A DNA stretch of 32,282 nucleotides from a virus, in the IMG/VR virus record IMGVR_UViG_3300027320_000036, positions 1-32,282 of that record, one strand, 5' to 3'. The translations under genes and the position numbers were made by a program. A model generated the notes under the pieces. It searched no databases, was not told where the DNA came from, and worked only from the letters and a program-made list of their open reading frames with translations. The number at the start of each line of letters is the position of its first letter. Within the stretch, counting starts at the first letter, position 1. Of this stretch, positions 5,436-16,100 are shown in pieces.

Positions 5436-7864
5436 AAATTAACCTCGATGAATATCTTGACTCACCATCTTCACGTCCGTCAATCGACAGTGATGCTAAA
5501 TCGTTTAGCGGTTTTGGAACGACCCCTTATCGAATCGCCGTTGTCCTTGATTGTCCCAAACCACCTTATGCACCTGGGTTACCCTCTTACTCAGGGAGTG
5601 ATGCTTTGCTTCACGCCTTGGTTGCTAAGACCGGAATCCCCACTGGAAATATTCTGTGGTTGTATGTTTCCTCAGACTACGGGGATGAAGACTCCTACTC
5701 CCCCACACACCCCAGTGTTGTGCAAGGGTGTGTGGTTGTTCGGGAACTCCTTACCCTACACCGACCAAATATTGTTCTCCTTGTGGGTGAGTTAGCCCTT
5801 CGCTGTGCAGACATGGACGCACAAATTGGTACCCACCGAGGGAGTTTGTTCATAGGCAAGACGCAAACCTTCACGGGGTTTAAGTGCATCGCCACCTACC
5901 ACCCTGTCAAAGCGTTGAAGTCCTACGAACTCACCCCTGTCATGGGGTTTGACATTCAACGTGCAAAGGAGCAATCCCTAACACCTGAGTTGTCACTGCC
6001 CCAACGGGAGTTGGTTGTGGACTTATCTTGTGAGGATGTTCTGAACCGTCTTCGTGACATACAGGTTACTAAACCCCCAGTCTCGTTTGACATTGAAGGG
6101 TATGTTACCAACGGTATGACATGTTGTTCACTATCAACAGACCCGAGTGTATCTTTCATCATTGGTTTTAGTGGAGTGGGTGGACACGTGTGGTCAGAGG
6201 AGGAAGAACTACAAATCTGGCGTGAACTTGCAAAGGTTCTGTCTGACCCGACAATACCCAAGATTTTACAAAACGGACTCTACGACGCGTTCGTGTGTAA
6301 GTACCGTCACCACATCACGATAAAGAATATCGTCGACGACACCATGCTCAAGCACTGGGAGTTGTTGTGTGAGTTGGAAAAATCACTCGCTTTTCTTACG
6401 AGTATCTACACCCTCGAACCTTATTACAAAAACGAACGGACAAGTCTAGACCTCCGTAAGCACTGGGAGTATTGTTGCAAAGACTCAGCGGTGACGTTGG
6501 AAATCTCCAACACTCTTAACAAGGTTCTCGCTGGGGACAGTTTGACCCATTACCGTATGAACATGTCCTTACTCCCTGCACTCTTATACATGGAGGTAAG
6601 GGGTATGCGATACAACTCTATCGAAGCAGCGAGACGACAAACCAATGTCCTCGAAGAAGCGAAGGGGTTGCAAACTCAACTCGACACCATGGTGATGGGG
6701 TTCACTTCTGGTGCAACCAAAGCCCTCAATGTCCAATCCCCGAAACAGATGTCGAAGTTTCTCTACACCGATTTGAAACTTCCCATTCAACTAAACTTCC
6801 AAACTAAAAAACCCACCTCAAACTATGAAGCACTTCTTAAACTCCGTAAGATTACAAACCACCCAGTACTACAAACGATTATCGACCTTCGTGACAAATA
6901 CACCCACGCGTCCATGCTTGGTATCTATAGTGATCCTGATGGTCGTATACGTTGCGGGTACAACATTGTGGGGACTGAAACAGGACGACTAACTTGTTAC
7001 ACCTCCCCCACTGGTAGCGGATACAATCTCCAAACAATTCCCGAATATGACCGTGATTTGTTCCAAGCAGACGAAGGGTATGAGTTCTTCCAATGCGATT
7101 TGTCGGGTGCTGATGGCTGGACTGTCGCTGCACACTGCTCTGCTCTTGGTGACCACACCATGTTAGAAGACCTCCAATACGGTATTAAAATTGCAAAACT
7201 CCTAGCGTTGATGGTCAAACACGGTGCGGACATCTCCAAAGAACCACGGGATGTTATCAAACACGAGTGTGCCAAGGTTGCTAAGGACGACCAGATTTAC
7301 TTCGCTGCTAAGTGTTGTCAACACGGGTCTAACTATGGTATGAAAGAAACCTTACTTGCTAACACCATCTTTAAACAATCTGAGGGTAGGATATGGCTAG
7401 AACCACGTCAAGCCAAACGATTTCAAATGCTATACCACCAACGGTATTTTGGTTTGCAACGTTGGCATGACGCTATGCAAAGAAAGTGTTCCCTCAAACC
7501 CTCCATTAAATCTGCATCGGGTAACACCCGCACCTTTTTCGGACGTCCTAAAGACGCAGCAACGTTCCGAGCAATGTTGTCACATGAACCTCAAGCCAAC
7601 ACCACTTACGCCACGAACCTCGCAGCGTGGAAGTTGTGGCACGACCCCACCAACCGACGACCTGACGGTTCGTTACGTGTCGAACCTCTCCACCAAGTTC
7701 ATGACGCATTGAACGGACAGTGGAGGGTAGAGGACCGTGACTATGCAATCGCAAGTTTGAAACGGTGGTTTAACAACCCGTTGAAAATCGCAGGTATTGA
7801 CATCACCATTCCTTTCGAGGGTGGGTATGGAGATAGCTGGGGTAACTGTAAAAACTCAATCTAA
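5432..7864 (+). CDS. Family A DNA polymerase with UDG-like N-terminal domain
   Basis: This is an 810-residue replicative polymerase. Residues about 30-185 resemble the uracil-DNA glycosylase superfamily (YSGSDALLHAL, RPNIVLLVGELALR, and YHPVKAL near the end), but the usual catalytic acidic motif near the start is not evident, so this domain may be inactive. The 3'-5' exonuclease follows with DIE at 220-222, NGLYDAF, and YCCKD at 347-351. The polymerase core has GRLTCYTSP, motif A with Asp556 (CDLSGAD), motif B around Lys627 (AAKCCQHGSNYG) and motif C VHDAL with Asp758. Motif C lacks the usual Glu after Asp, and the residue usually Phe/Tyr in motif B appears to be His631. The GTG start at 5432 overlaps the upstream TGA and follows CGGAG. 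It is the main replication enzyme of this phage. Confidence 0.9.
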   Translation: MKINLDEYLDSPSSRPSIDSDAKSFSGFGTTPYRIAVVLDCPKPPYAPGLPSYSGSDALLHALVAKTGIPTGNILWLYVSSDYGDEDSYSPTHPSVVQGCVVVRELLTLHRPNIVLLVGELALRCADMDAQIGTHRGSLFIGKTQTFTGFKCIATYHPVKALKSYELTPVMGFDIQRAKEQSLTPELSLPQRELVVDLSCEDVLNRLRDIQVTKPPVSFDIEGYVTNGMTCCSLSTDPSVSFIIGFSGVGGHVWSEEEELQIWRELAKVLSDPTIPKILQNGLYDAFVCKYRHHITIKNIVDDTMLKHWELLCELEKSLAFLTSIYTLEPYYKNERTSLDLRKHWEYCCKDSAVTLEISNTLNKVLAGDSLTHYRMNMSLLPALLYMEVRGMRYNSIEAARRQTNVLEEAKGLQTQLDTMVMGFTSGATKALNVQSPKQMSKFLYTDLKLPIQLNFQTKKPTSNYEALLKLRKITNHPVLQTIIDLRDKYTHASMLGIYSDPDGRIRCGYNIVGTETGRLTCYTSPTGSGYNLQTIPEYDRDLFQADEGYEFFQCDLSGADGWTVAAHCSALGDHTMLEDLQYGIKIAKLLALMVKHGADISKEPRDVIKHECAKVAKDDQIYFAAKCCQHGSNYGMKETLLANTIFKQSEGRIWLEPRQAKRFQMLYHQRYFGLQRWHDAMQRKCSLKPSIKSASGNTRTFFGRPKDAATFRAMLSHEPQANTTYATNLAAWKLWHDPTNRRPDGSLRVEPLHQVHDALNGQWRVEDRDYAIASLKRWFNNPLKIAGIDITIPFEGGYGDSWGNCKNSI

Positions 7865-7874
7865 AAGGACAAAC

Positions 7875-8009
7875 ATGTTTCCGTATTATATATCTCACGA
7901 TAAAAAACAACTGCGTAGACAACGAAAACAACTAACCTTTATGGTAGTAGGTTTTGTTGTTTTCGGACTCATCGCTTTAACTGTAACTTTGGTATTTCTT
8001 TTATGTTAA
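7875..8009 (+). CDS. Small single-pass membrane protein (44 aa)
   Basis: The ATG at 7875 has AAAGGA at 7864-7869. The open frame extends upstream into the polymerase gene, but the SD and spacing select this start. The product has a basic N-terminal half (KKQLRRQRKQ) followed by a hydrophobic helix from about residue 21 to the C-terminus (FMVVGFVVFGLIALTVTLVF), so it should be anchored in the inner membrane with a cytoplasmic N-terminus. It sits between polymerase and ligase and overlaps the ligase start. Function is unknown; an early membrane protein could act in host takeover or exclusion, or tether replication to the membrane. Confidence 0.65.
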   Translation: MFPYYISHDKKQLRRQRKQLTFMVVGFVVFGLIALTVTLVFLLC

Positions 8010-8785
8010 AACCCTGCATGTTAGCACACAGTTACGAACCTAAACGCCTAACGCACTTCCCTGTGTTTGTCTCACCTAAGTTGGATGGATTACGTGTCCG
8101 TTATTACAAAGGCAAATTTATCTCACGGGATAATAAAGTCTGGAACGATGTAATGACTTCGCATATCTCCAAACCCGACTTTGACTTCATCATCGACGGG
8201 GAGTTCTACTCCCACGGTTTGTCCCTCCAAGAAATCAACGCAGCTATGGCAGTCAAACGACTTGAGCCCACTCACAACACACCACTGATAAGATTTCACG
8301 TTTTCGATGTGGTCCAATTCAACACCCCATACGCACTTCGTTACCGATGGTTATTCGAACACCTTATTTGTGAAAACTTAGACAACGTTAGTATTGTACC
8401 CCAAATCACATGTTCAACACGTCAATGCGTAGACGTTTCCACGAGGGAGTTTATCTCCCAAGGTTATGAAGGTTCAATGATCCGACACCTTGACATGGGG
8501 TATGAGAACCGACGTACTTACACGCTTCTAAAAAACAAACCATTCCTTGATGGGGAGTTCCCAGTTGTTGGACGTAAAGAAGGGCTTGGTAAATACGCTG
8601 GTATGTTAGGAGCACTAACAATACAGGTTAAGGAAGGTGTTCGGTGTGAAGTTGGTGGAGGCTTCACCGACGACCAGAGAAAATACTACTGGTCTGCACC
8701 ACTACCCCTCTACATCAAAGTAAAATACCAATGTGTTACTGACGACGGCAACCTACGTCACCCAACCTTTATCTGTGAGTTATAA
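8003..8785 (+). CDS. ATP-dependent DNA ligase (short phage type)
   Basis: This 260-residue ligase has the nucleotidyltransferase motifs in order: motif I KLDGLR with the adenylated Lys26, motif III DGEFY with Glu67, FHVFDVV (IIIa), EGSMIR with Glu156 (motif IV), and LLKNK at 175-179 (motif V). A short OB-like C-terminal domain follows (GEFPVVG ... LYIKVKYQ). The length matches minimal phage and bacterial ATP-dependent ligases, shorter than the T7 enzyme. It seals nicks at Okazaki fragments and repair sites. The ATG at 8003 overlaps the stop of the small membrane protein and has no strong SD, so coupling is likely. Confidence 0.9.
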   Translation: MLKPCMLAHSYEPKRLTHFPVFVSPKLDGLRVRYYKGKFISRDNKVWNDVMTSHISKPDFDFIIDGEFYSHGLSLQEINAAMAVKRLEPTHNTPLIRFHVFDVVQFNTPYALRYRWLFEHLICENLDNVSIVPQITCSTRQCVDVSTREFISQGYEGSMIRHLDMGYENRRTYTLLKNKPFLDGEFPVVGRKEGLGKYAGMLGALTIQVKEGVRCEVGGGFTDDQRKYYWSAPLPLYIKVKYQCVTDDGNLRHPTFICEL

Positions 8786-8786
8786 C

Positions 8787-9965
8787 ATGCAAGAATCATT
8801 CCTGTCAAATTACATGACATACGTCAAAAACAACGAAGCTCCGACATCTTACCATTCGTGGTGTGCACTCTCAACTCTAAGTGCAATCATATCCCGACGG
8901 GTGTGGATTTCCCAAGGTTATTTTATCATCTCCCCGAGTCTGTACGTGACCCTCGTCGGAACCCCCGGAAGTAAGAAGACCACCGCTATGAACATCGCTA
9001 AGGGAATTGTACGTGAAATTGGCAACATTCCGTATATCTCCGACGCTGTAACTAAAGAGGCGTTAGTCCTAAACATGTCAGAGAATACCCAGGTCTACGA
9101 AGACCCTGAGACAAAGAAGCCCATCGAGTACACCCCCATGACCATCTTCGCTGGTGAGTTGTGTGAATTCTTCTCGATGTCTAATATGAACATGGTGAAC
9201 TTCCTCACCACAATATTTGGAGAATCAACCTATGATTTTAAAACCAAGAACAAGGGTACACAACACCTCGAAAAACCCTACGTTGTTTTCATTGCTTGCA
9301 CTACACCTGAGTATATTAGTGCTCGTCTCCGTGACGACGTCATCTCTGGTGGTTTTAGTCGCAGGGCTATATTTGTATACGACATTGAAGAAACTGTTCG
9401 TACCGCCTTTCCGGAAATAACACCAGAAATGGTCAAGGCTTACCAGTGGATGATCGAGTGGGGAAAGAAACTTCAATCTGTGTGTGGTGAGTTTGCTTGG
9501 GAACAAGACGCGAGGGACTGGTACATCAAGTGGTATAATGAACTCACCTTTGGTACCGACACTTCGACCATTGGTTACTACCGATCGAAACACACCCAAC
9601 TTCTACGTGTCGCTATGTTGGTTGCACTATCCTACGACACAAGCCTTGTGATGAAGATCGAACATCTGCAACTTGCAGAAGCATTCTTGTTAAAAATGGA
9701 AGTCAACCTACCAAAGGTGTTCGAGGGAGTCGGACGGAACGAACTGAGTGGTGTAGCACAAAAAATTATGTCTATATTATGTGCCCACAAATGTCCTGTG
9801 TTGGAGAAGAAAGTCTACGCACAGATTTATCGTGACGCCAACGGTGAGGAGATTGCGAACGTCTTACGTCACCTTATTTCCACGGATAAGGTCGTACGGT
9901 TCGTCGATGCGAAGAGTGGGACGATGCTTTGTGCGAAGGGGTATGAAGAGGTACAACCCTCTTAG
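8787..9965 (+). CDS. DUF3987-type P-loop ATPase, probable primase-helicase component
   Basis: The ATG at 8787 follows the ligase stop by one base; an upstream alternative at 8733 lies inside the ligase gene and is unlikely. The 392-residue product has GTPGSKKTT at 58-66 as a Walker A motif in which Lys replaces the usual second Gly, and an acidic FAGEL Walker B-like segment. It also has the ISGGFSRRAIFV stretch typical of DUF3987 proteins, which occur alone or fused to primase domains in phages and mobile elements. The C-terminal 80 residues resemble a winged-helix. As the only helicase-like gene in the module it is the best candidate for replicative helicase loading or unwinding; no primase domain is present. 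It ends at the convergent junction. Confidence 0.7.
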   Translation: MQESFLSNYMTYVKNNEAPTSYHSWCALSTLSAIISRRVWISQGYFIISPSLYVTLVGTPGSKKTTAMNIAKGIVREIGNIPYISDAVTKEALVLNMSENTQVYEDPETKKPIEYTPMTIFAGELCEFFSMSNMNMVNFLTTIFGESTYDFKTKNKGTQHLEKPYVVFIACTTPEYISARLRDDVISGGFSRRAIFVYDIEETVRTAFPEITPEMVKAYQWMIEWGKKLQSVCGEFAWEQDARDWYIKWYNELTFGTDTSTIGYYRSKHTQLLRVAMLVALSYDTSLVMKIEHLQLAEAFLLKMEVNLPKVFEGVGRNELSGVAQKIMSILCAHKCPVLEKKVYAQIYRDANGEEIANVLRHLISTDKVVRFVDAKSGTMLCAKGYEEVQPS

Positions 9966-10012
9966 AGAGGCGATAAAATTTCCCTATCTCCTTTATCATC
10001 TTGAAATAGAAA

Positions 10013-10049
10013 AAGGGTTGTACCTAGCTTCGTGCTAAATACAACCCTT
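10013..10049. terminator. Bidirectional rho-independent terminator between convergent operons
   Basis: AAGGGTTGTA (10013-10022) pairs perfectly with TACAACCCTT (10040-10049), and an inner TAGC/GCTA stem closes a TTCGT loop. On the + strand it is followed by CTTTTAT. Read on the - strand it is followed by TTTTTCTATTT, a better U-tract. It can therefore stop both the replication transcript and the structural transcript. Confidence 0.8.
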
Positions 10050-10057
10050 CTTTTATG

Positions 10058-10079
10058 CCTAGAGGTCTTGCCTCTTAGG
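10058..10079. terminator. Second, imperfect hairpin at convergent junction
   Basis: CCTAGAGG (10058-10065) pairs with CCTCTTAGG (10071-10079) with one bulged T and a short TCTTG loop. No U-run follows on either strand. It may act as back-up to the adjacent terminator. The 164-base gap 9966-10129 holds only these stems, short TACAACCCT repeats and palindrome copy B. Confidence 0.4.
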
Positions 10080-10109
10080 ACTTCCACTACAACCCTATGA
10101 AATTTTCCC

Positions 10110-10134
10110 GTTCGTGTGAATAATTCACATCAAC
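10110..10134. repeat. Dispersed 25-bp palindromic repeat, copy B
   Basis: It keeps the exact 15-bp core TGTGAATAATTCACA and the left GTTC, with three differences from copy A in the flanks. It straddles the stop codon (10130-10132) of the giant - strand gene, so most of it is non-coding, unlike the other two copies. Confidence 0.75.
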
Positions 10135-13100
10135 GAGAGAAGGGATTATCACCCACCGGTAACTCCTCTTCCTTAAGTTGTTCATTTACGTTCTTTTGTT
10201 GTGACTGCTTCAACATCCTACCGAACCCTCTGCTAAGAAGTGTATTCAACATCGTGTCAAGCTGCTTCTTTGGAACTGTCGGAGCAGCTTGGGTTAACGC
10301 GTCCATCGTCGTTGCCTTCATCATCCTTAACCCTTGAGTTGCAGGACTCTCTGGACGGTAATTGTTTAAACTCTTTCCGAGGAGTTGATCATAAAACTGT
10401 GAGGCAAGTACTCTCTCCACATTATTTGCTGGATTCTGTACCTTAAACACCTCAGCGATTTTCGCATTATCAACAGTTGCCCTTGGATCTGCACTTTGAA
10501 GTGGGTCAATCGGAAACCTTTTATCAAGGTCGTAGTTCTTAACCTTATCCAAAATACCTCGCATTGTTGTACCTGGAGTTTGTTCCACATACGGGTTAAG
10601 AATATTAGCTACCTCTACCCCAGTCTCGTCCTTCGACAATGCGTTCGCAGCTTGATGCACCACCTTGTTCTCACGTTCCAACGCACGTTGTTTCGCTTCG
10701 TAGGTTTTAAACGATGCTGTTCGTACGTCGGCAAGTTTCTTTGGCGTAAACCCACTCGCCATGACAAACCTCTCGCTAACATCCGGTTCGTAGAGAAGCT
10801 CATTCTGTGAGTTATAAACTTTACCATCATTCAACACCGCGTCGGCAATAGAACCAATCTGTCTACCCCCCACTATCCCTGCAAGTTGTTGAAACACTCG
10901 TTGATGTTCACCGTCTTTCAACGCTTTCGACGCAACCTCCCCACGTTTTAACATGTTGGCACCAAACGACACCATAGGAACCATGTCCTTCCAATCAAAC
11001 GACTGTGGGAATGGATTACCTAGCGACAACCTACTCGAAATGTTAACCCCTGTAGCGGTTTCTGGTATCCCATTCAACACCATACTACTCAAAACATTAT
11101 CTCCCATGAGTTGTTGGACATTATGCCTTAGTTCAACTTCCCAATCTTCGTCGTCACCAATTCCCAACGCCTTCGACATACCCACAATCATAGATTTGTC
11201 AATGTTTCGTGCAGCACCAGAGAACAACCCTGCCATTAACGCATAGGTCATACCAGCTTTCGCAGCGTTAACTTTGTCCATTCCCTTCTTTGTGAACACA
11301 TCTTTCCCTAACGCAGCAACGATGTTGTACATCTGCCACGTGTAGGACTTGAACATATACGCCCCGTCGACTAACCCATTGGCTATACGTCCAGGAAGGT
11401 TGTTACCAAAGTTGTGGTTCAGTGCGGGTGGTCGTCCCATCTGACCAGTAGGAAATGCAGTAAGTGCATACACTTCCCCAGCAAAGTTTGACAAGTCTTG
11501 AGTTGACAACTGATCAATATGTATCGCTCCGGGTTTAACAATCTCAGGGTGTAATTCAGCTGCACGTAATGACGCCAATAAATGAGACGTACGAAATGCC
11601 TTGGTGTGATGTTCATAAAAATGTGAGAACGCCGACGACACCGCATCAACCATTCCCAACGCTTTAGTCCCACCACGTTTGAGGATATTCTCATACTGCA
11701 ACATCTCATCCATGCTCCTAACCGCACGTTCGTGTTGATCAATATTGTCAATGATCGAAGAATTGTTCACCAACCCTTTGTCAGCTAACCCCTTAATTAC
11801 CAAATCGAATTTTGGGTTACCTGTTGAACCTGTCAAATGATACTTTGATGCAGCAGTGGTTCCATACACCGCGGCACGTTGGGCGTTAATAAACCCACTC
11901 CCTCGACGGACGAGTTCTTGTGGTGTCACCATAAAGTTTTGGGACATCTCAACTGTAATGGTGGAAAGGTTAGCAAGTGTGTTAGCTACAAAATACCTTC
12001 TAACATTATCAAACATCGACTGCCTATTAGACCGTAGGTTTGTAATATATTCCTGTGCGTACATACGATCATTGCGGTCTGTTAGAACATTCTGGTCATC
12101 CATCATTAACTGTAGCTGGTCATAGACGTCAGTCATTAACAAACTATGTGAGGACTTCAATGCTCTGTCCATACCCGCATCGAATAGTGGGATGGTTTCA
12201 CGCCCCGCAACAAACTTCCTTTTATTAAACTGTGCTTTGACACTGTTCGCATGAGCTGTTTGGGAATAAGCATTCAACGGTTCGTAGGTCATAGCGTCAG
12301 CAGCTATTGGACTGATTGCACGTACACGTTGCTTTACCAACTCAAAGCTGTCTCGCTCAACTTGTAATGCTTTCTCAAGAAGATTGTAGCTAACCTTAAT
12401 ATCCTGCATAGGGTCAATGGCTTCAATGTCTGTGATACCAGTACGAGACTGTAACTTCTTAATGAAGTTGTTACGTGCTTGTTCAGATTCAAACCCATTA
12501 GGTACAGTGTGTACCCCGTTATCTTTGTACCGGACTTTGTAATCCCCTTGTCTTACCTCAGGCACGTAGAAAGTTCTCTGCGACCAGTTGGTTTTTAAAT
12601 CCCCAACGTTCTTCAACCCGTTTCTCGCAATGTCTAACAAGCTGTTAAATGTTGCACCGTGAGATTGTTGGAATGCTTGGAGTTTTAACCCACCGTCGTT
12701 TTTTAGTTGCTGAACTTCCAACGGGTCTGATGGAGTGGTCATGTTATCATACATTCCTTCAGATTGTAACACCGACCGTAAAAACTGTTGTCCAAAATCA
12801 AGGTGGTACGAGTGGGCTTTCGCACCGTCTGCACTCTGACTATATCGTGCAAGATTAGTTCCAACTTTTTTGATTAAAGAATTCAATATGGTTTGACTCT
12901 GTGCCTTATGAACCTCGTTTTGGTTGTGCAACGCAGTGAACGCAGTTTCTGCAAGTGTACCATCAGCAACACCCATGTCAGCAAGGAAGGTTTTGTAGTC
13001 CGGCATTTGACCCTTCTCATTGTATGTGAGGACTGCTCTTTGTTGTAACGAACGGATGTTCTTATCACCGTCAAACTTCTTCTTCCAACTCTTGTCTGCA

Positions 13101-16100
13101 TCGTCAACAAACCTACCACTCGCACTGTCATAACGTTGTAACATCGACCGCATGATCCGTATGTTCTCTTCGTTAACACTCTGTCTCCCGTGGTCAATCT
13201 TGGAATAAATTGAACGTGTTTCAGGGTTACGTAACAAAACTTGATTAGGCATACCAAAGAAACGTTTCAACGTCCCGTAAGTGTCTTGACCTAATTCCAA
13301 CCCCGCATCAACTAACTCACTTCCCAGTGAAGGTTTACCCTTATCTCCAGTGAACTCACCGGTTTTCTTAAACCCTAAATTGAGGTTCATAGTTGTGCGG
13401 TCTAACAACGAGAGATAGTCGCTGTCCTCAACAAAGTTTCTCAACTCCCTCTCCGCTTGGTTAATTTCTTGGGTGGTACGTAATACCTCAGAATAGCTTT
13501 TATTCAACTGATCGAGTAGGTCTGACTTCTCGTTCGTCCCGTTAAGTTTATTTCCCACCTCTAACCATTTTTGTAAACCCGTGGAAACTGAGTTCAACCT
13601 ATGGAATACTTGCAACGCATATTGTCTAATTCCTTTTGGAAGATACTTAACCATATCACTCAGTGGCGACGAGTTACGTAAATATGTACGGGAAAACACC
13701 TCAGCGAACTTGGCAGCAATCTCGGAGTCGTATTTGTTCTCACTCCCGTCTTTGTATTGAATATCATCAACCCTTGCCCACTCTGCCTCAGCTTGTGCAC
13801 GAGCAGCTTTACTATCCAACTGGTTGTCCATCTTTAAAAACTCAGAATGAAAATCCACGTAAGCAGATTTCAACAAATCCATACCCTCTGGGGTGGACAT
13901 CTTATCCAACACCGTGTTGTTGAACTCTTTATAACTTTGTAAAAATTTCGATTCACTTTGGTTTAACTTAGTCCCTTGAAGTTCGAGCTTCTCCAACTTA
14001 TGAGCTTCTTCTGCCATAACGTGGTGAGTCTCATGTCCAACCAACCTCAACGCTTCTTTGATAAACCCAGGGAATGTTGATTGATTCTTAATCTTCAACC
14101 CGATAACATCTCCCCCACGAAACTTTGTAGCAACCCCAGCAGCGTCAGTTTTTGTTTCCATACGCATAACCACCGTCTCTTGAATGCTTGGTGGTAATGC
14201 CATAACTGCTCGACGAATTAACGTCGCAACACTACTTGCATATGACTCGGGTAACCCGTTAGCCATCGCTAACTCCTTAACCGTTTTTGTGATGGTCAAC
14301 GGCAATGTCCACTCACCAGCTTTAGGGAGTGAACGTGTACCTTCAACCCTCGTAACAACATCCTCGTTGTTTTTGTACAAATCTGGTTTAGAAGCATCAG
14401 GCTTGACGTTCGTGTCTTTCTCCAACTGTAAAATACTCCCGTCCGGTGTTCCTAGTTCCTTCATCGTGCGTAACGATGCGAGGAGTTGTGACAACGAACC
14501 AGGTTTCTCAGGTGTTCCAACTAACCACTCTCGTGCATGTCCTAACGACTTTGAACGATCATTACCAGTAAGTAACGAAAATTGTTTCCTGTACTGTTCC
14601 CCGTAGGTTTGCCCCGTCATCTGGTCAACACCATCCCAATTTTGTGTTAAATCCACACCTTTGTTGACCAAAAACTCCAACCCGAGTTTTAAAAATTTAA
14701 ATTGTTGTGTGTTCGTGTTGAGGTAATTATTCCCACCAATACGACGCATATGGTTAGCCAATGCTTTGTCGTCTTGTGAGATTCTTAACAAATGTTTCAA
14801 CACCTCGGCTTCGTTAGACGTAAGCATTCGTTGAGGTTCGGTGGTTGTTAACTCACCATCAATAACCCCCGCGAGTTCATCTTCGACTTGTGTCTTCTGC
14901 TCACGTAAGTTCTCCGCCCCTTGGTACGACTCAACCCCTTTATCGCTCAAATCAACATCAACCTTCCCTGCACGTTGTTGTGTACGTAACGCCTGACGTT
15001 GGGCACCAGAGAGTTCTGACAAAAACGCATCCTTGAAATCCTGCATGTGGTTCGGATCATTACGGTCAAAGTCAGGGATGGTTTCAGCCATCTTACGCAT
15101 TGCGACTTCTAACACAGTCTCACCGTTTTTCTTTGTAGCTTGTGACTCAATATCAATGCCTTTGTGATTGACACTATCAGACATCAATGCAAGTTCTTGT
15201 GGGGTGAATTGACTATACAAATCATTCTGTTTCACTCGTTGTTGTGTCGCACTAACGCTCTCATTTACCTTTGCGTTGTTTGTGTCCACCACATGCACCA
15301 CAGACTTATTAAACGCATTAAGAACTTCTAAACTTTGTTCACGTGTCAACCTAACCTTATTGGCAACCATGTCGAGGGTTCGTTGTATAACCTCGTTTTG
15401 TGAACTAAGTGTGATGTCACTCGAAGCGTGTTGTTGAATCTTACCCAACACCTCATCATTAACCGTTGTGGTAATAAGGTGACGGTCTAAACCATTCGCC
15501 ACCATTGCTGCCTGTAGGTCGTTAATCAACGTGTTCGCCCCATCAACACTTCCTTTAACATCATCAAAAGTTTTTGGTACAACCACCATCTCACCACTCT
15601 CAGGGTTGGTTTGTGTTTTGGGTTCAACCAATGACTTAATAACCCCATCTGCGTTCTCTTTGGTTTTCTGTGCACTTTCAACTAACTTCATTTGCACAGT
15701 CTGGTCGTACGTACTCCCGAGTTGTTTCGCCACCCACAACGAACGAATTTTGTTCTCTGTGTTTGTTGGGTCAACGTCAACACGTAAATCTGCTATCGCT
15801 TTATCACGTGCTTTCTTCGTAGCGAAGGTTTGTTCTCCCAACGCACCGAGTTCTTTCATCACGTCGACAAGGGGTTTTTGTGTAACACTCTGTTCGAGTT
15901 CACTTTTCTTCAACGTGAAATCAGCTTTCAACTTATCCAACTCTGGAGCCAATGTTCCCACGTCTGTCTTAGGTTCACCAAACAGTGTGCTCGTCACACC
16001 CTCTGGGACAACAACCGTACTATTACCTTTCCCGTCGGAGATAACTTCCACCATTGGTTGGGGTTTCGTATCAACCTTACCGGTAACAATTCCACGATTA

